A stretch of 62,599 nucleotides of DNA from Pseudomonas mandelii (GCF_002251635.1 NZ_NMOJ01000242.1:23104-85702), one strand, 5' to 3'. Positions 1 through 6,623 are shown, numbered from the stretch's first letter. Made by a program: numbers and translations. Notes: generated from the sequence alone by a model not told the origin.

Positions 1-1
1 T

Positions 2-490
2 TGTGAGTTCACTCAGAAGCATGATAAGCGGTTCGAAAAGCACTTCTCTTCGCAAATGGATGACATAACGCTCATCCTAAAATGTCATTTGATGCTTGAA
101 GAAATGCTTCGTGATTTCTGTTCAGAGATGGTTCCTCAACCACAATTTCTGAAAGACTCGCGATTTACTTTCGCTCAGATCCTAGACTTATCTAGGGCTC
201 TATATCCGATCGGGATCAAAATCGGTGGAATGGTAGAGCTGTGGTCACTTTGCGAGAAAATCAATCGCATTCGAAACATCATGGCGCATGCACTTGATCC
301 GGACTCGACCAAATTAGACGGCCATAAAGCCGCGATCATGGACGCCGTCAGATCTAGGGGAGAGGGAAATACCTCCTCATTGGGTTTTGTGGGTTGCCTC
401 ACGTATGTCTTAGGAGCGTTTAGCCTAATACTGCAGGTTGGTGTAACCCATAAAAATGGTGAAGACTTTCGGGATATCCCACGAAAATAG
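2..490 (+). CDS. HEPN-like protein, 5' end outside window
   Basis: The reading frame is open from the first base (frame of position 2) and an internal ATG lies at 56, so the true start is probably left of the window. The visible 163 codons are mostly helical. An RNIMAH segment (ATG-numbered residues ~73-78) fits the R-x4-6-H signature of HEPN domains, which are often RNases in toxin-antitoxin or abortive-infection systems. The stop (488-490) abuts the stop of the dead integrase, tail to tail. Base composition is AT-richer than the chromosomal genes further right. Being next to the integrase end of a prophage is a common position for lysogenic cargo. The fold assignment rests on one short motif plus helical character; no antitoxin partner is visible. 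Confidence 0.55.
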   Translation, partial: CEFTQKHDKRFEKHFSSQMDDITLILKCHLMLEEMLRDFCSEMVPQPQFLKDSRFTFAQILDLSRALYPIGIKIGGMVELWSLCEKINRIRNIMAHALDPDSTKLDGHKAAIMDAVRSRGEGNTSSLGFVGCLTYVLGAFSLILQVGVTHKNGEDFRDIPRK

Positions 491-1609
491 TCACGTCCCG
501 GTAAACTCGCTGATATCCAGATCCGGTATTGCCTTGGACCAGACGATTTCCTCGTGGTCCCGCAGGTGGTTTTTGGTCATGCTCTCGCTCGCATGGCCAG
601 CAATTTTCTGACCATCCTTTCCGGCTTTCTTGTACAGGTGCAGCGACAGCGCTCGCACTTCGTGGAAGCCCGGCATCTCTTCTTCCTTCCATCCCGCGTA
701 GCAGTTCGCCGCCTCCCTGGCCTCCTTGAATGCTCGCGTCAAATACCTCTCCTCAACCTTTGTCCAGTGATCCTTGGTCTGCGCCTGTTTCTATTTCCAG
801 CGTTCGGGCTTCTGGTGTACCAGGTAGGGCGATACGACATCGTCACGGCATCGGCTGATGACCGCCTGCAACTCCGGCGTTATCAGAAATCGTATCCACG
901 CCGCGTCACTGACCTTGGCCGTCTTCTTCTGCACCACGTACAGGTAACCCTCCCGACTGCCATCAAAACGCATATCGAGGATGTCTGTCCGGCGCTGGGC
1001 GGTGATCAATGCCAGGTCGATTGCGTTCTGCAGCCAAGCCGGGGACTTCTCCCGGATGGCTTTCAGTCCTTCAACCGTGTGGCGTTTGCGCTGCTTCTTC
1101 TCGATCCGGTTGATGGTGCTGGCCGCCGGGTTGTCCGGGCACAGTCCTTTGGACGCAGCGTGATTGAAGATGTCGATCAGTAGCGCCCGGCACTGGTTCG
1201 CCGTGCGCGGAGTGAGCGCGTCCAGCATCTCCGCAACCATGCGAATGGTTATTTGATCGACGGTCTTGCCCTCGAATTGCTTGCGGAAGCGCCGGAAGTG
1301 CACGGCGTAAAGGCCCAACGTTCCTTTGGCCAGCTCGCGTGGCGGCAGAACGTCACGTTCGTAGGTATTGAGGAAGCCGGCAAATGACTCTGATGAGTTG
1401 CCCATAACAGCGCCGATCAGGTCAGCGCCGCGCATGAACTCCAGGTTCAACTGCTTCGCGGCATCAATCGCCTTGATTCGGTCGTTGCCAAACGGGAACC
1501 ACTTACCGTCGGTTGGCCGCCGGTAGCGATAAGTCGAGCGCCGCGAATCGAAATACAGGTTCTGCGGGAGGCTCTTGTTCGCCTTGTTGCGCGGCCGTGG
1601 GACCATCAT
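491..1609 (-). pseudogene. int: tyrosine recombinase (phage integrase), inactivated
   Basis: The frame covers 372 residues if an internal amber codon (TAG, 791-793, residue 273) is read through; both halves lie in the same frame, so this is a nonsense mutation, not a frameshift. The upstream half has a SAM-like N-terminal domain and the start of the catalytic domain with the first Arg (AQRRTDIL, ~R207). The downstream half has FHEVR (H316, R319) and GHAS (H339). At the expected catalytic tyrosine the protein reads MTKNHLRDH: codon CAC (His348) replaces TAC. Two independent lesions make it catalytically dead. It overlaps the start of the excisionase-like gene by an ATGA. It marks one end of a degraded prophage. 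Confidence 0.85.
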
Positions 1610-1818
1610 GCAGCTCCTTTCAATACCATCGCCACCAGGTCGTTGCCGTCCGAGCGATTGAATGCCGTCCAGTAAACGTACCAGAGTTTCCCGATTTGCT
1701 CTCCGGGCACCACGCCGTTACGGATGTGGTTGCGGATGGCCTGCGTGCATTGCGGGGTTCCGTTCTCGCCCCAGCGCCGGCGCTGGAACTCACTGATCTT
1801 GATCAGCTCTCGTTTCAT
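1606..1818 (-). CDS. excisionase-like DNA-binding protein
   Basis: A 70-residue protein beginning MKRELIKISEF, with a region resembling the MerR/Xis-type winged-helix used by phage excisionases (WGENG...IRNHIRNG..PGEQIGKLWYV). I chose the ATG at 1816-1818 because GGAG lies six bases upstream; an ATG four codons earlier lacks a ribosome site. The stop overlaps the integrase start, as usual for xis-int pairs. Family role: it directs integrase towards excision by bending att DNA. The integrase is broken, so excision would need help from elsewhere. The function is inferred from fold-like motifs and position. Confidence 0.6.
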   Translation of the reverse strand: MKRELIKISEFQRRRWGENGTPQCTQAIRNHIRNGVVPGEQIGKLWYVYWTAFNRSDGNDLVAMVLKGAA

Positions 1819-1854
1819 TGGGTGCTCCATGCCGCGCGTGGCGGCAGAAGGTGG

Positions 1855-2141
1855 TTAATGGGCGAACTTGGCGAGCGCGGCATCTGCGATCTTCATCGCT
1901 GCCTGGGCGTCGTTCACGTAGGCCAGGTCGAACCCGCCGCACAGATGGATGGTTGCTTGGCAGGCGCGCAGGTTCTCCCTGGTGAGTTTCAGCGCGACGA
2001 CCAGCTCTGCTCTTCGCGTGCCTCGGCTTCGCCTCGGGCAATGCCCCAGAAGCGTTGCTGCCATTGGCCGGGTGGCGGCGGGTTGCTGTTTTGCGCGCCG
2101 AACACCATCGCCCCGACAATCGAATCGCACAGATCGCGCTT
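1855..2141 (-). pseudogene. small phage early gene with -1 frameshift
   Basis: Two frames each look protein-like and join cleanly. The 5' part reads KRDLCDSIVGAMVFGAQ and ends ...EAEAREEQ; the 3' part reads ELVVALKLTRENLRACQ and ends ...ALAKFAH at the stop 1855-1857. Restoring one G in the stretch read CAGAG fuses them into one continuous helical protein, so a single-base deletion is the simplest explanation. There is also no clear start: the frame begins right behind the stop of the upstream gene (2142-2144), with only an internal ATG at 2106-2108. The function is unknown; it is a typical small early-left phage gene. Confidence 0.5.
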
Positions 2142-2357
2142 TTAGGCGTTGTCGCCGTCGATGCTCAGGCCGCGTCGGCGCAACGCGCTGACCACCTCGT
2201 CGTCAATCAAGCCTTGATCCCGGAGCACGATGTCTTCCTCGGGCTTGTCGGGGGTGTAGATAACCAGAGCAATCTTGGCGCCCGGACAAAGTTGTTCGCC
2301 GATCTTCACCAGCGCGTCGTTCGCGACCTGGTGGAAACGCTGAAGAATTGCGGACAT
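2142..2357 (-). CDS. hypothetical phage protein
   Basis: A 71-residue protein beginning MSAILQRFHQVANDALV. The start is set by GAGGAA eight bases upstream of the ATG at 2355-2357; the longer open frame upstream runs through the neighbouring phage region and reads as low-complexity arginine-rich sequence. The middle, KIALVIYTPDKPEEDIVL, looks like a beta-strand followed by an acidic loop. No known domain is recognised. It sits in the leftward early operon between the PAPS-reductase-like gene and a frameshifted gene. Confidence 0.6.
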   Translation of the reverse strand: MSAILQRFHQVANDALVKIGEQLCPGAKIALVIYTPDKPEEDIVLRDQGLIDDEVVSALRRRGLSIDGDNA

Positions 2358-2407
2358 AGAGATTCCTCGCCCGCCGTACACCGGCAGGCTGGTAGGTGGA
2401 AGAGGGG

Positions 2408-3172
2408 TTAGGTGTTGTCGGCGATGTCGGCTTCGGCCATCTCGCAGAAGAATGAGCAGGACGGTATTTTCTCGTTGCGCCGCACTGGGCCGTCGCCAAG
2501 GTCGCGCAAGGAGAAGCACACGTTGGTGGTGCGGTCGCGAAACAGGTATGAACCTTCGCCTAAGTCGTCTTGTACCAGGCACAGCTCTTCAAACTTGGCT
2601 GGGAAGTCTTCGCGGATCGCTCGAAAATAGCCTTCGCCGCCTTTAACGCAGCCAATGCAGTTGGCATTGTCGTAGCCCAAGCGGTACATCAGCGGCAATT
2701 CGATGCCTGCGCGCTCGACCATTGCCTTGCAGTCGTCTTTACCCAGGCCTGCGTCAATCAATGGGGCGATCACCGGGCGATCAGGGTTCCGATCGTGGAA
2801 GTCCTCCAAGCGGTCTACCTCTTCGGCGGTGTACCCGAACACCATCACGTCGCCTGGTTGCTTCCAGGCATCGAGTAGGCGGCGCTTAAGCAACTTGGTG
2901 CAGGGGGCGCCGTTGCGGCCTTTCATGAACCGTTCCCGGCGGAACACTTGGATAATGTCAGCGCCGTACTTTTCATCGCGAAGCTGCACTACCTCCTGGC
3001 CGAACCACTTTTGGCAGTCCTGTAAAAAGCGCCGGTTATCCTCGTGCTCATTGGCCAAAAATGCATTGATGATTTGGACGTCATGCGTGGCGCTGTACTG
3101 GGCCAGCGCAAGTTTGGTGGCCACCGCCGAGGCGGCACCGCAGCTGAATTGGCAGACGATCCTATTGTTCAT
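2408..3172 (-). CDS. PAPS reductase family protein of phage origin
   Basis: About 254 residues. The N-terminus (MNNRIVCQFSCGAASAVA) carries the PP-loop-like strand-loop of the adenine nucleotide alpha hydrolase superfamily, with FSCGAAS in place of the usual SGGxDS. Further family features are GAPCTKLLKRR (~89-99) and a CxxC pair in ANCIGC (~172, 175). Phage members are annotated as phosphoadenosine phosphosulfate reductase-like, but their substrate is usually unknown; proposed roles include sulfur metabolism and nucleic-acid modification. The start ATG (3170-3172) overlaps the stop of a 17-residue ORF; a GTG one codon upstream is possible. AAGGGG is the likely ribosome site. No dnd-type phosphorothioation partners are visible. 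Confidence 0.75.
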   Translation of the reverse strand: MNNRIVCQFSCGAASAVATKLALAQYSATHDVQIINAFLANEHEDNRRFLQDCQKWFGQEVVQLRDEKYGADIIQVFRRERFMKGRNGAPCTKLLKRRLLDAWKQPGDVMVFGYTAEEVDRLEDFHDRNPDRPVIAPLIDAGLGKDDCKAMVERAGIELPLMYRLGYDNANCIGCVKGGEGYFRAIREDFPAKFEELCLVQDDLGEGSYLFRDRTTNVCFSLRDLGDGPVRRNEKIPSCSFFCEMAEADIADNT

Positions 3173-3225
3173 CACCGCGGCCCCTTGTAGCAGTACACGT
3201 AGGCGAACCAGGCGAGGGCGATCAT
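3172..3225 (-). CDS. 17-residue coupled micro-ORF
   Basis: ATG at 3223-3225 overlaps the TGA of the preceding gene (3222-3224), and its own TGA (3172-3174) overlaps the ATG of the PAPS-reductase-like gene. The peptide reads MIALAWFAYVYCYKGPR, a short hydrophobic stretch with a basic tail. The overlap at both ends suggests translational coupling. It could be a genuine membrane micropeptide, a leader that only carries ribosomes across, or chance. Confidence 0.35.
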   Translation of the reverse strand: MIALAWFAYVYCYKGPR

Positions 3226-3521
3226 GGCGTCACCTGCGGACTTTCTTCTCCTATCTTGCACGATCCGCAACCATCACCGCAGGCGGGCGGAGTTGGCTCC
3301 CAAGCCGAGCAATTTGCAATCCCGCTGGCGAACCAGGCCGCTTGCAGTTCCTCCGGGGCGTCACCCTTGAAATTTCGCTCACGAACCTCCAGGCCCCGCT
3401 CGGTGAACCATGCGTAAGGGATCAGCTCGTCATCGGCGGATGGCCAAGCCGGGTGAGTCCAGCACCCAGTACCGTCTCGATGAACCGGCAGCGGCTGGAT
3501 CAAAACAGTTTCTTCAGGCAT
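3222..3521 (-). CDS. hypothetical phage protein, cysteine-rich tail
   Basis: A 99-residue acidic protein starting MPEETVLIQPLPVHRDG at the ATG 3519-3521. The C-terminal third has four cysteines (NCSAW, PPACGDGCGSC), which could bind a metal. Such proteins are common in Pseudomonas temperate phage early regions, without assigned function. It is the first gene of a coupled run with the micro-ORF and the PAPS-reductase-like gene and lies head to head with the plus-strand Ntn-hydrolase-like gene. Confidence 0.6.
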   Translation of the reverse strand: MPEETVLIQPLPVHRDGTGCWTHPAWPSADDELIPYAWFTERGLEVRERNFKGDAPEELQAAWFASGIANCSAWEPTPPACGDGCGSCKIGEESPQVTP

Positions 3522-3533
3522 GACTTCGTCCTT

Positions 3534-3547
3534 GCCGCTATAGCGGC
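3534..3547. promoter_or_regulatory. 14-bp perfect palindrome between divergent genes
   Basis: GCCGCTATAGCGGC is a perfect palindrome in the 136-bp gap between the minus-strand phage gene starting at 3521 and the plus-strand gene starting at 3658. Its position suits an operator; the binding protein is unknown. Confidence 0.3.
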
Positions 3548-3657
3548 TGATTTCGAATGGAAATGGATGTATCTGATCAGGCTAGCGAAAAGCGTGGTCT
3601 GGCAGCTATTGTTAGCTTGTTGGGGAAAATTTCGTTGATTACTGGGAGATGATCTTT

Positions 3658-4455
3658 ATGACGGTTGCGGTGGTCTGGTTTAACGAGGCGCAAAGGCAAA
3701 TATGGTGTGCGGCAGATTCTAGGCTGTCAAAAGGCGCTGGTGTGTTAATGGATGGCGGCGTAAAGGTATTTGAAGTTCCTGTTGTTTGCCGCAAGGAGGC
3801 TGGTGAATTCAATTGGGTTGTTACGGGTGACTATAGTTTTGGATTTGTTTTTTCTGGATCGTCCATTTCTGCTTTAAGTACGCACGCTATTGTCGTTGCA
3901 ATGTCGAAAAATTTGGTAGAGCGTCAAGGCGAAGAGTCAAGTATTTGTTTGGAAGATATAGCGAAGCTATTTCAATTTGTTGGTGAGCGGCAAATTAAAG
4001 AAATTGGTGAGCGTCTTGGCGCTACTGAGCATCCAAGTAGCTGTCTTTTTGACTGCGTGGTTTTCGGCATTTGCCCCAAAAAAAGAGCTCTACTGGCTTT
4101 TGAAGTTAAGACAAGTATTGCTGAAGGCGTAATGTCGGAAATCATTGTGCATGAAGTAGGTCCCGGATTTTGTCTTGCAATTGGGAGCGGAGCGGAAACC
4201 TTTAATTCTATGATGAAGGCTGGAGGTAAGCGCGTACCGCCTTTGACTGTTTTAACTAAAATGCTGTCAGAGGAGGTTCGCCCAGACGTTGGTGGTTATT
4301 TGCAGGCAGGTGTTGTAGGGGAGGGTGGGTTTAGGGTCTGCCCAATAATAGAAAAAAATAGCGAAAACACTTTGGTGGCTAGCTTTTTAGGAATAGAGGC
4401 AGAATCAGTTCCTATTAAAGGGTATGTCATTGGTTACTTGGCGGTAGGGGCGTAG
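3658..4455 (+). CDS. HslV/proteasome-like Ntn hydrolase, orphan
   Basis: A 265-residue protein. The second ATG (3658) is preferred: GGGAG lies nine bases upstream, and it exposes MTVAVVW, so Met removal would leave an N-terminal threonine. Counting that Thr as 1, AADSR puts an Asp at 19 and GGVKVF puts a Lys at 35. The Asp-Lys spacing of 16 equals that of HslV (T1, D17, K33, from memory). Further on, AIGSGAETF (~175-183) resembles the glycine-serine loop of proteasome-type beta subunits. It is longer than HslV (~175) and has no ATPase partner nearby. The gene is clearly AT-richer than its flanks, sits alone on the plus strand among minus-strand phage genes, and is probably a lysogenic cargo gene. 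Protease or amidase activity is inference; the fold assignment is fairly strong. Confidence 0.6.
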   Translation: MTVAVVWFNEAQRQIWCAADSRLSKGAGVLMDGGVKVFEVPVVCRKEAGEFNWVVTGDYSFGFVFSGSSISALSTHAIVVAMSKNLVERQGEESSICLEDIAKLFQFVGERQIKEIGERLGATEHPSSCLFDCVVFGICPKKRALLAFEVKTSIAEGVMSEIIVHEVGPGFCLAIGSGAETFNSMMKAGGKRVPPLTVLTKMLSEEVRPDVGGYLQAGVVGEGGFRVCPIIEKNSENTLVASFLGIEAESVPIKGYVIGYLAVGA

Positions 4456-4667
4456 ATGTAACCAGAAGCTTTGGAACCGAATGTATCCGCATGCCAGTTT
4501 TCTATGGGCATGGGGCGTCCTATGCCGGGTCATGCCCGGGCGGTGGCGGGGTTGGGTGTGTGGTGATGGCGTCGTCCAAGGAGTTAACTATCCGCAAGGT
4601 GCGACTAGCTGACGGGGGAACAGGTCTCTGCGGTCATGCTTTAGCTATCGCATTGGAGCGCTAACCC
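4456..4667. other. non-coding stretch with a CATG-loop hairpin
   Basis: No convincing long gene is seen. CCGGG-TCATG-CCCGG (4525-4539) forms a 5-bp hairpin similar in layout to the two hairpins at 4800 and 5847. A 32-codon frame beginning ATGGCGTCGTCC (~4566) ends just before the next micro-ORF, but nothing supports it as a gene. Confidence 0.3.
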
Positions 4668-4751
4668 GTGAAACGACTGACCGAGTGGATAAACCTAATC
4701 GCCGCTGTAATACGCCTGATCAGCGTAATCATCCGCACTGGTTGGCTATGA
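4668..4751 (+). CDS. 27-residue hydrophobic peptide
   Basis: GTG-initiated frame encoding a basic start (MKRLTEW) followed by a hydrophobic helix rich in Ile, Leu and Val (INLIAAVIRLISVII), ending RTGWL. GGAG lies nine bases upstream. The shape is that of membrane-active micropeptides such as type I toxins or small phage membrane proteins. No antisense RNA promoter was identified. It lies 78 bp upstream of another membrane-anchored cargo gene. Confidence 0.3.
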   Translation: MKRLTEWINLIAAVIRLISVIIRTGWL

Positions 4752-4780
4752 ATTGTCGTCGCTGGCGTGATTCGTTGAAG

Positions 4781-4824
4781 TGGGGTATTTGTGTTCGGAC
4801 CGGCATGAGGCCGGAACAAGGAGA
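4781..4824 (+). promoter_or_regulatory. conserved leader: GGGGTATT box, hairpin, ribosome site (copy A)
   Basis: TGGGGTATTT is followed by CCGGC-ATGAG-GCCGG (4800-4814), a 5-bp stem with a 5-base loop, then AACAAGGAGA. The same arrangement precedes the unrelated gene at 5879. The box could be a -10 element and the hairpin a leader structure that shapes ribosome access. Confidence 0.4.
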
Positions 4825-4829
4825 TATCT

Positions 4830-5198
4830 GTGGATGCTGCAATAGCAGGTCTTATCGGTGCTGCGATTGGCGCTAGCAGTTCATTGGTGACCGTATGGAT
4901 TCAGGCGCACTACCTAGCTAAAAGAGAGCGTTCGAAAGCTGTGCTGGACTTCGCTATTCGGCATCGAAGTGAGGCGTTTGAATATGCGGACAAGATCGCG
5001 GGTCCCGTTGCGGTCACACCTCTGGCAGCTCATGTGCACTATCAACAGGGGCTGTTGAAGCTGATTGAGACGAACACCCTTACAGCCGAATCGCTGGAAA
5101 AGCTGCATAGCGACAACGATGATATTTCCCAGTCCATTCAGGATGCGAAACAAGCCAGAGTGGTGGCTAAAGTCATGGCGAATCAAAATCGCAGCTAA
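4830..5198 (+). CDS. membrane-anchored cargo protein
   Basis: 122 residues from a GTG start, with AAGGAG six bases upstream. An N-terminal hydrophobic segment (residues ~3-22, AAIAGLIGAAIGASSSLVTV) would anchor it in the inner membrane. The rest is a mainly helical, charged cytoplasmic domain (YLAKRERSKAVLDFAIRH...). No family is recognised. It is a plus-strand gene between minus-strand phage genes, its 3' end overlaps the end of a minus-strand open frame by a few bases, and it has the conserved hairpin leader. Role unknown; superinfection exclusion or defence is possible by position only. Confidence 0.5.
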   Translation: MDAAIAGLIGAAIGASSSLVTVWIQAHYLAKRERSKAVLDFAIRHRSEAFEYADKIAGPVAVTPLAAHVHYQQGLLKLIETNTLTAESLEKLHSDNDDISQSIQDAKQARVVAKVMANQNRS

Positions 5199-5416
5199 TT
5201 GAGGGGCGTCACCGCATAGGGAAGCTGGGTCAGATCGGTTACAGACCAGCGTATATCCGGTCGAGGTCGTGATGTTTTTTTGCGGGGCGCTGCATTCTTG
5301 AGCGCATTTTTGTAGCTGGCCTTGGCTTCTTTCTGGGTTGTGCACCACTCACCGCTGGTGCGGCTGGTGCTGAATCTGAACTTCCGATCTTTGCCCCACC
5401 AACTGCTCCCGCTGAA
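5195..5416 (-). other. open frame in phase behind an amber stop
   Basis: Directly after the TAG that ends the phage gene at 5417, the same frame stays open for about 73 codons and looks like real protein (WWGKDRKFRFSTSRTSGEW, later KTSRPRPDIRWSVTDL), ending in another TAG at 5195-5197. No ATG or GTG start is available near its beginning. Either the upstream gene once continued here and acquired an amber codon, or this is the remnant of a following gene that lost its start. Confidence 0.35.
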
Positions 5417-5788
5417 CTACAGATTCGGCTTCTCGATGCCCAGCCACTCGGCGAACGTGCAGTTGATATCGGCATCCAGAAACTGCTCGTAGCGGGTCAG
5501 CTTCGGCAGGGGCGGCAGCTTACCCCGCGCAGCCCGTTCACCGTCTCGCGTTGCGCGATAGACAACCTCTGATTGGCCACAGAAGGCGGGTGGCTTGCCG
5601 CATGCCATCAGGCCGGCAGAGACCAGAACATCCAGGTTATTCGCGTCGTCGTAGCCGGGACTGGTCAGAAAGTTGTTGCGGGTCACCGTGCGGCGGTTGC
5701 GATCTTCCGGCTGTATGCCCAGGGTGTGCCAAAGCAGACCAAGCTGGACCGCGCTGATTTCTGCAGAGCATTGGTTATCTCCAGTCAG
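5417..5788 (-). CDS. conserved phage early protein, damaged start
   Basis: The protein-like frame extends well upstream of the first GTG (5684-5686): SAEISAVQLGLLWHTLGIQ then PEDRNRRTVTRNNFLTSPGY and so on to LGIEKPNL. The only in-frame start behind a good ribosome site (GGAGGG) is CTG at 5786-5788. An ATG at 5769-5771 with GGAG upstream would give MSAEISAV if one extra C were absent, so I suspect a 1-bp insertion at the start codon. The frame ends in an amber codon after which coding-like sequence continues. Function unknown; it is part of the leftward phage operon. Product may be absent in practice. Confidence 0.5.
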   Translation of the reverse strand: MTGDNQCSAEISAVQLGLLWHTLGIQPEDRNRRTVTRNNFLTSPGYDDANNLDVLVSAGLMACGKPPAFCGQSEVVYRATRDGERAARGKLPPLPKLTRYEQFLDADINCTFAEWLGIEKPNL

Positions 5789-5808
5789 GCGCCGCCCTCC
5801 GTGACCGG
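5787..5808. repeat. junction repeat copy 1
   Basis: The 22-base core AGGCGCCGCCC...GACCGG recurs at 6526 and 6960. Read on the minus strand it encodes VTEGGA followed here by TGA and a TGGAG ribosome site. It looks like the 3' end of a phage gene left at each cargo insertion point. Confidence 0.7.
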
Positions 5809-5829
5809 TGGTGGTAATTTGGTTTGGGT

Positions 5830-5870
5830 TGGGGTATTACGGGTGACCGGCATGGAGCCGGATCAAGGAG
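5830..5870 (+). promoter_or_regulatory. conserved leader copy B
   Basis: TGGGGTATTA, hairpin CCGGC-ATGGA-GCCGG (5847-5861) and ATCAAGGAGA, the same order as copy A at 4781, two bases shorter between box and hairpin. It leads into the 75-residue gene starting at 5879. Confidence 0.4.
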
Positions 5871-5878
5871 AGCGTTCG

Positions 5879-6106
5879 ATGGCTGGTCCAAGCAATAGAG
5901 AAATCGCAATTGAGCAAGCAGCAGTTGCAATGCTCTTTGAAGCCGAGAAGCTCGGAATAGACATTTCTGCTTTAGCTGAAAAAGCTAAGGTGGGCATTCT
6001 GGGTAATGCTTCCTACACGTGGGTATCCGATCACGGCCTAAAATTAGAGTCTGCAGAAGCAGCCCTTTATCTCGTATCTGCTGTTAGGAACGAACCGGCG
6101 GAATAA
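5879..6106 (+). CDS. small cargo protein, unknown
   Basis: 75 residues, starting MAGPSNREIAIEQAAVAML, with AAGGAG eight bases upstream. It is helical, without a signal or membrane segment, and no family is recognised. The 3' end overlaps the 3' end of the minus-strand phage gene by 23 bp, so the cargo stop TAA falls inside the codons for the phage PGDEVI tail. The same arrangement is seen for the cargo gene ending at 7860. Confidence 0.5.
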   Translation: MAGPSNREIAIEQAAVAMLFEAEKLGIDISALAEKAKVGILGNASYTWVSDHGLKLESAEAALYLVSAVRNEPAE

Positions 6107-6455
6107 CTTCGTCCCCAGGCTCTGGCGGATCGTCGGCGAGCGATTTCATGCCGGCGGCCTGAATGATGCGCGACACCTTTTCGGTTACAACAAAAGGTGT
6201 CGTGACAAAGCGAAGCATCTTGGCTTGGGTTTCGTAATCGGCGGCGATCAGGTTCCGCAGCAGGTTCTGATACACCTCCTGCTCAATGTTGAAGCCGTGT
6301 TCTTTCATCAGGCGCTTGAGGTCTGACATGAACACGCCGGCCACCTCAACCTTGAAATGCCCGACTCCCTTCGCGGCATCGTCCGCCGCTTTCTTCTCGC
6401 GCTTCTTGCGCTGCTTGATGGCTTCCGCCGTCGGCTCCTGCTGTTCCTCGGCCAT
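6084..6455 (-). CDS. phage early protein with PGDEVI tail
   Basis: About 123 residues from ATG 6453-6455 (MAEEQQEPTAEA), with AGG six bases upstream. A lysine-rich coiled N-terminus (KQRKKREKKAADDAAKG) is followed by a globular part and a proline/acidic tail ending PPEPGDEVIPPVRS. The tail motif recurs in the gene at 7811. Its last codons lie inside the inserted cargo gene, so the native C-terminus was probably replaced. No enzymatic motif is recognised. Confidence 0.55.
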   Translation of the reverse strand: MAEEQQEPTAEAIKQRKKREKKAADDAAKGVGHFKVEVAGVFMSDLKRLMKEHGFNIEQEVYQNLLRNLIAADYETQAKMLRFVTTPFVVTEKVSRIIQAAGMKSLADDPPEPGDEVIPPVRS

Positions 6456-6525
6456 GGCCTGCCTCTTCAATTCCGTGGGCCGGTAGATCCAGCCATGTCT
6501 GTCGTCGGCGCTGGCGCACTCCAGT

Positions 6526-6553
6526 TAGGCGCCGCCCTCCGTGACCGGATGCG
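6526..6553. repeat. junction repeat copy 2
   Basis: A 28-base copy, identical to the one at 6960-6987, flanks the lipoprotein cargo on its left. On the minus strand it reads (C)HPVTEGGA followed by TAA and CTGGAG. Confidence 0.75.
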
Positions 6554-6623
6554 ACAGTGGTTGTATGTTTTCGGGTGTGGCAGAGTGATGGCCAGCTTCC
6601 CTACTCCACAAGGAATGTTGCCG

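Noticed and set aside
554-1183. Plus-strand frame opposite the integrase
   Set aside because: Shadow of the minus-strand integrase; no ribosome site or recognisable domain.
2408-3172. DndC-like phosphorothioation system
   Set aside because: No dndB, D or E homologues and no restriction partner lie nearby; family-level similarity only.
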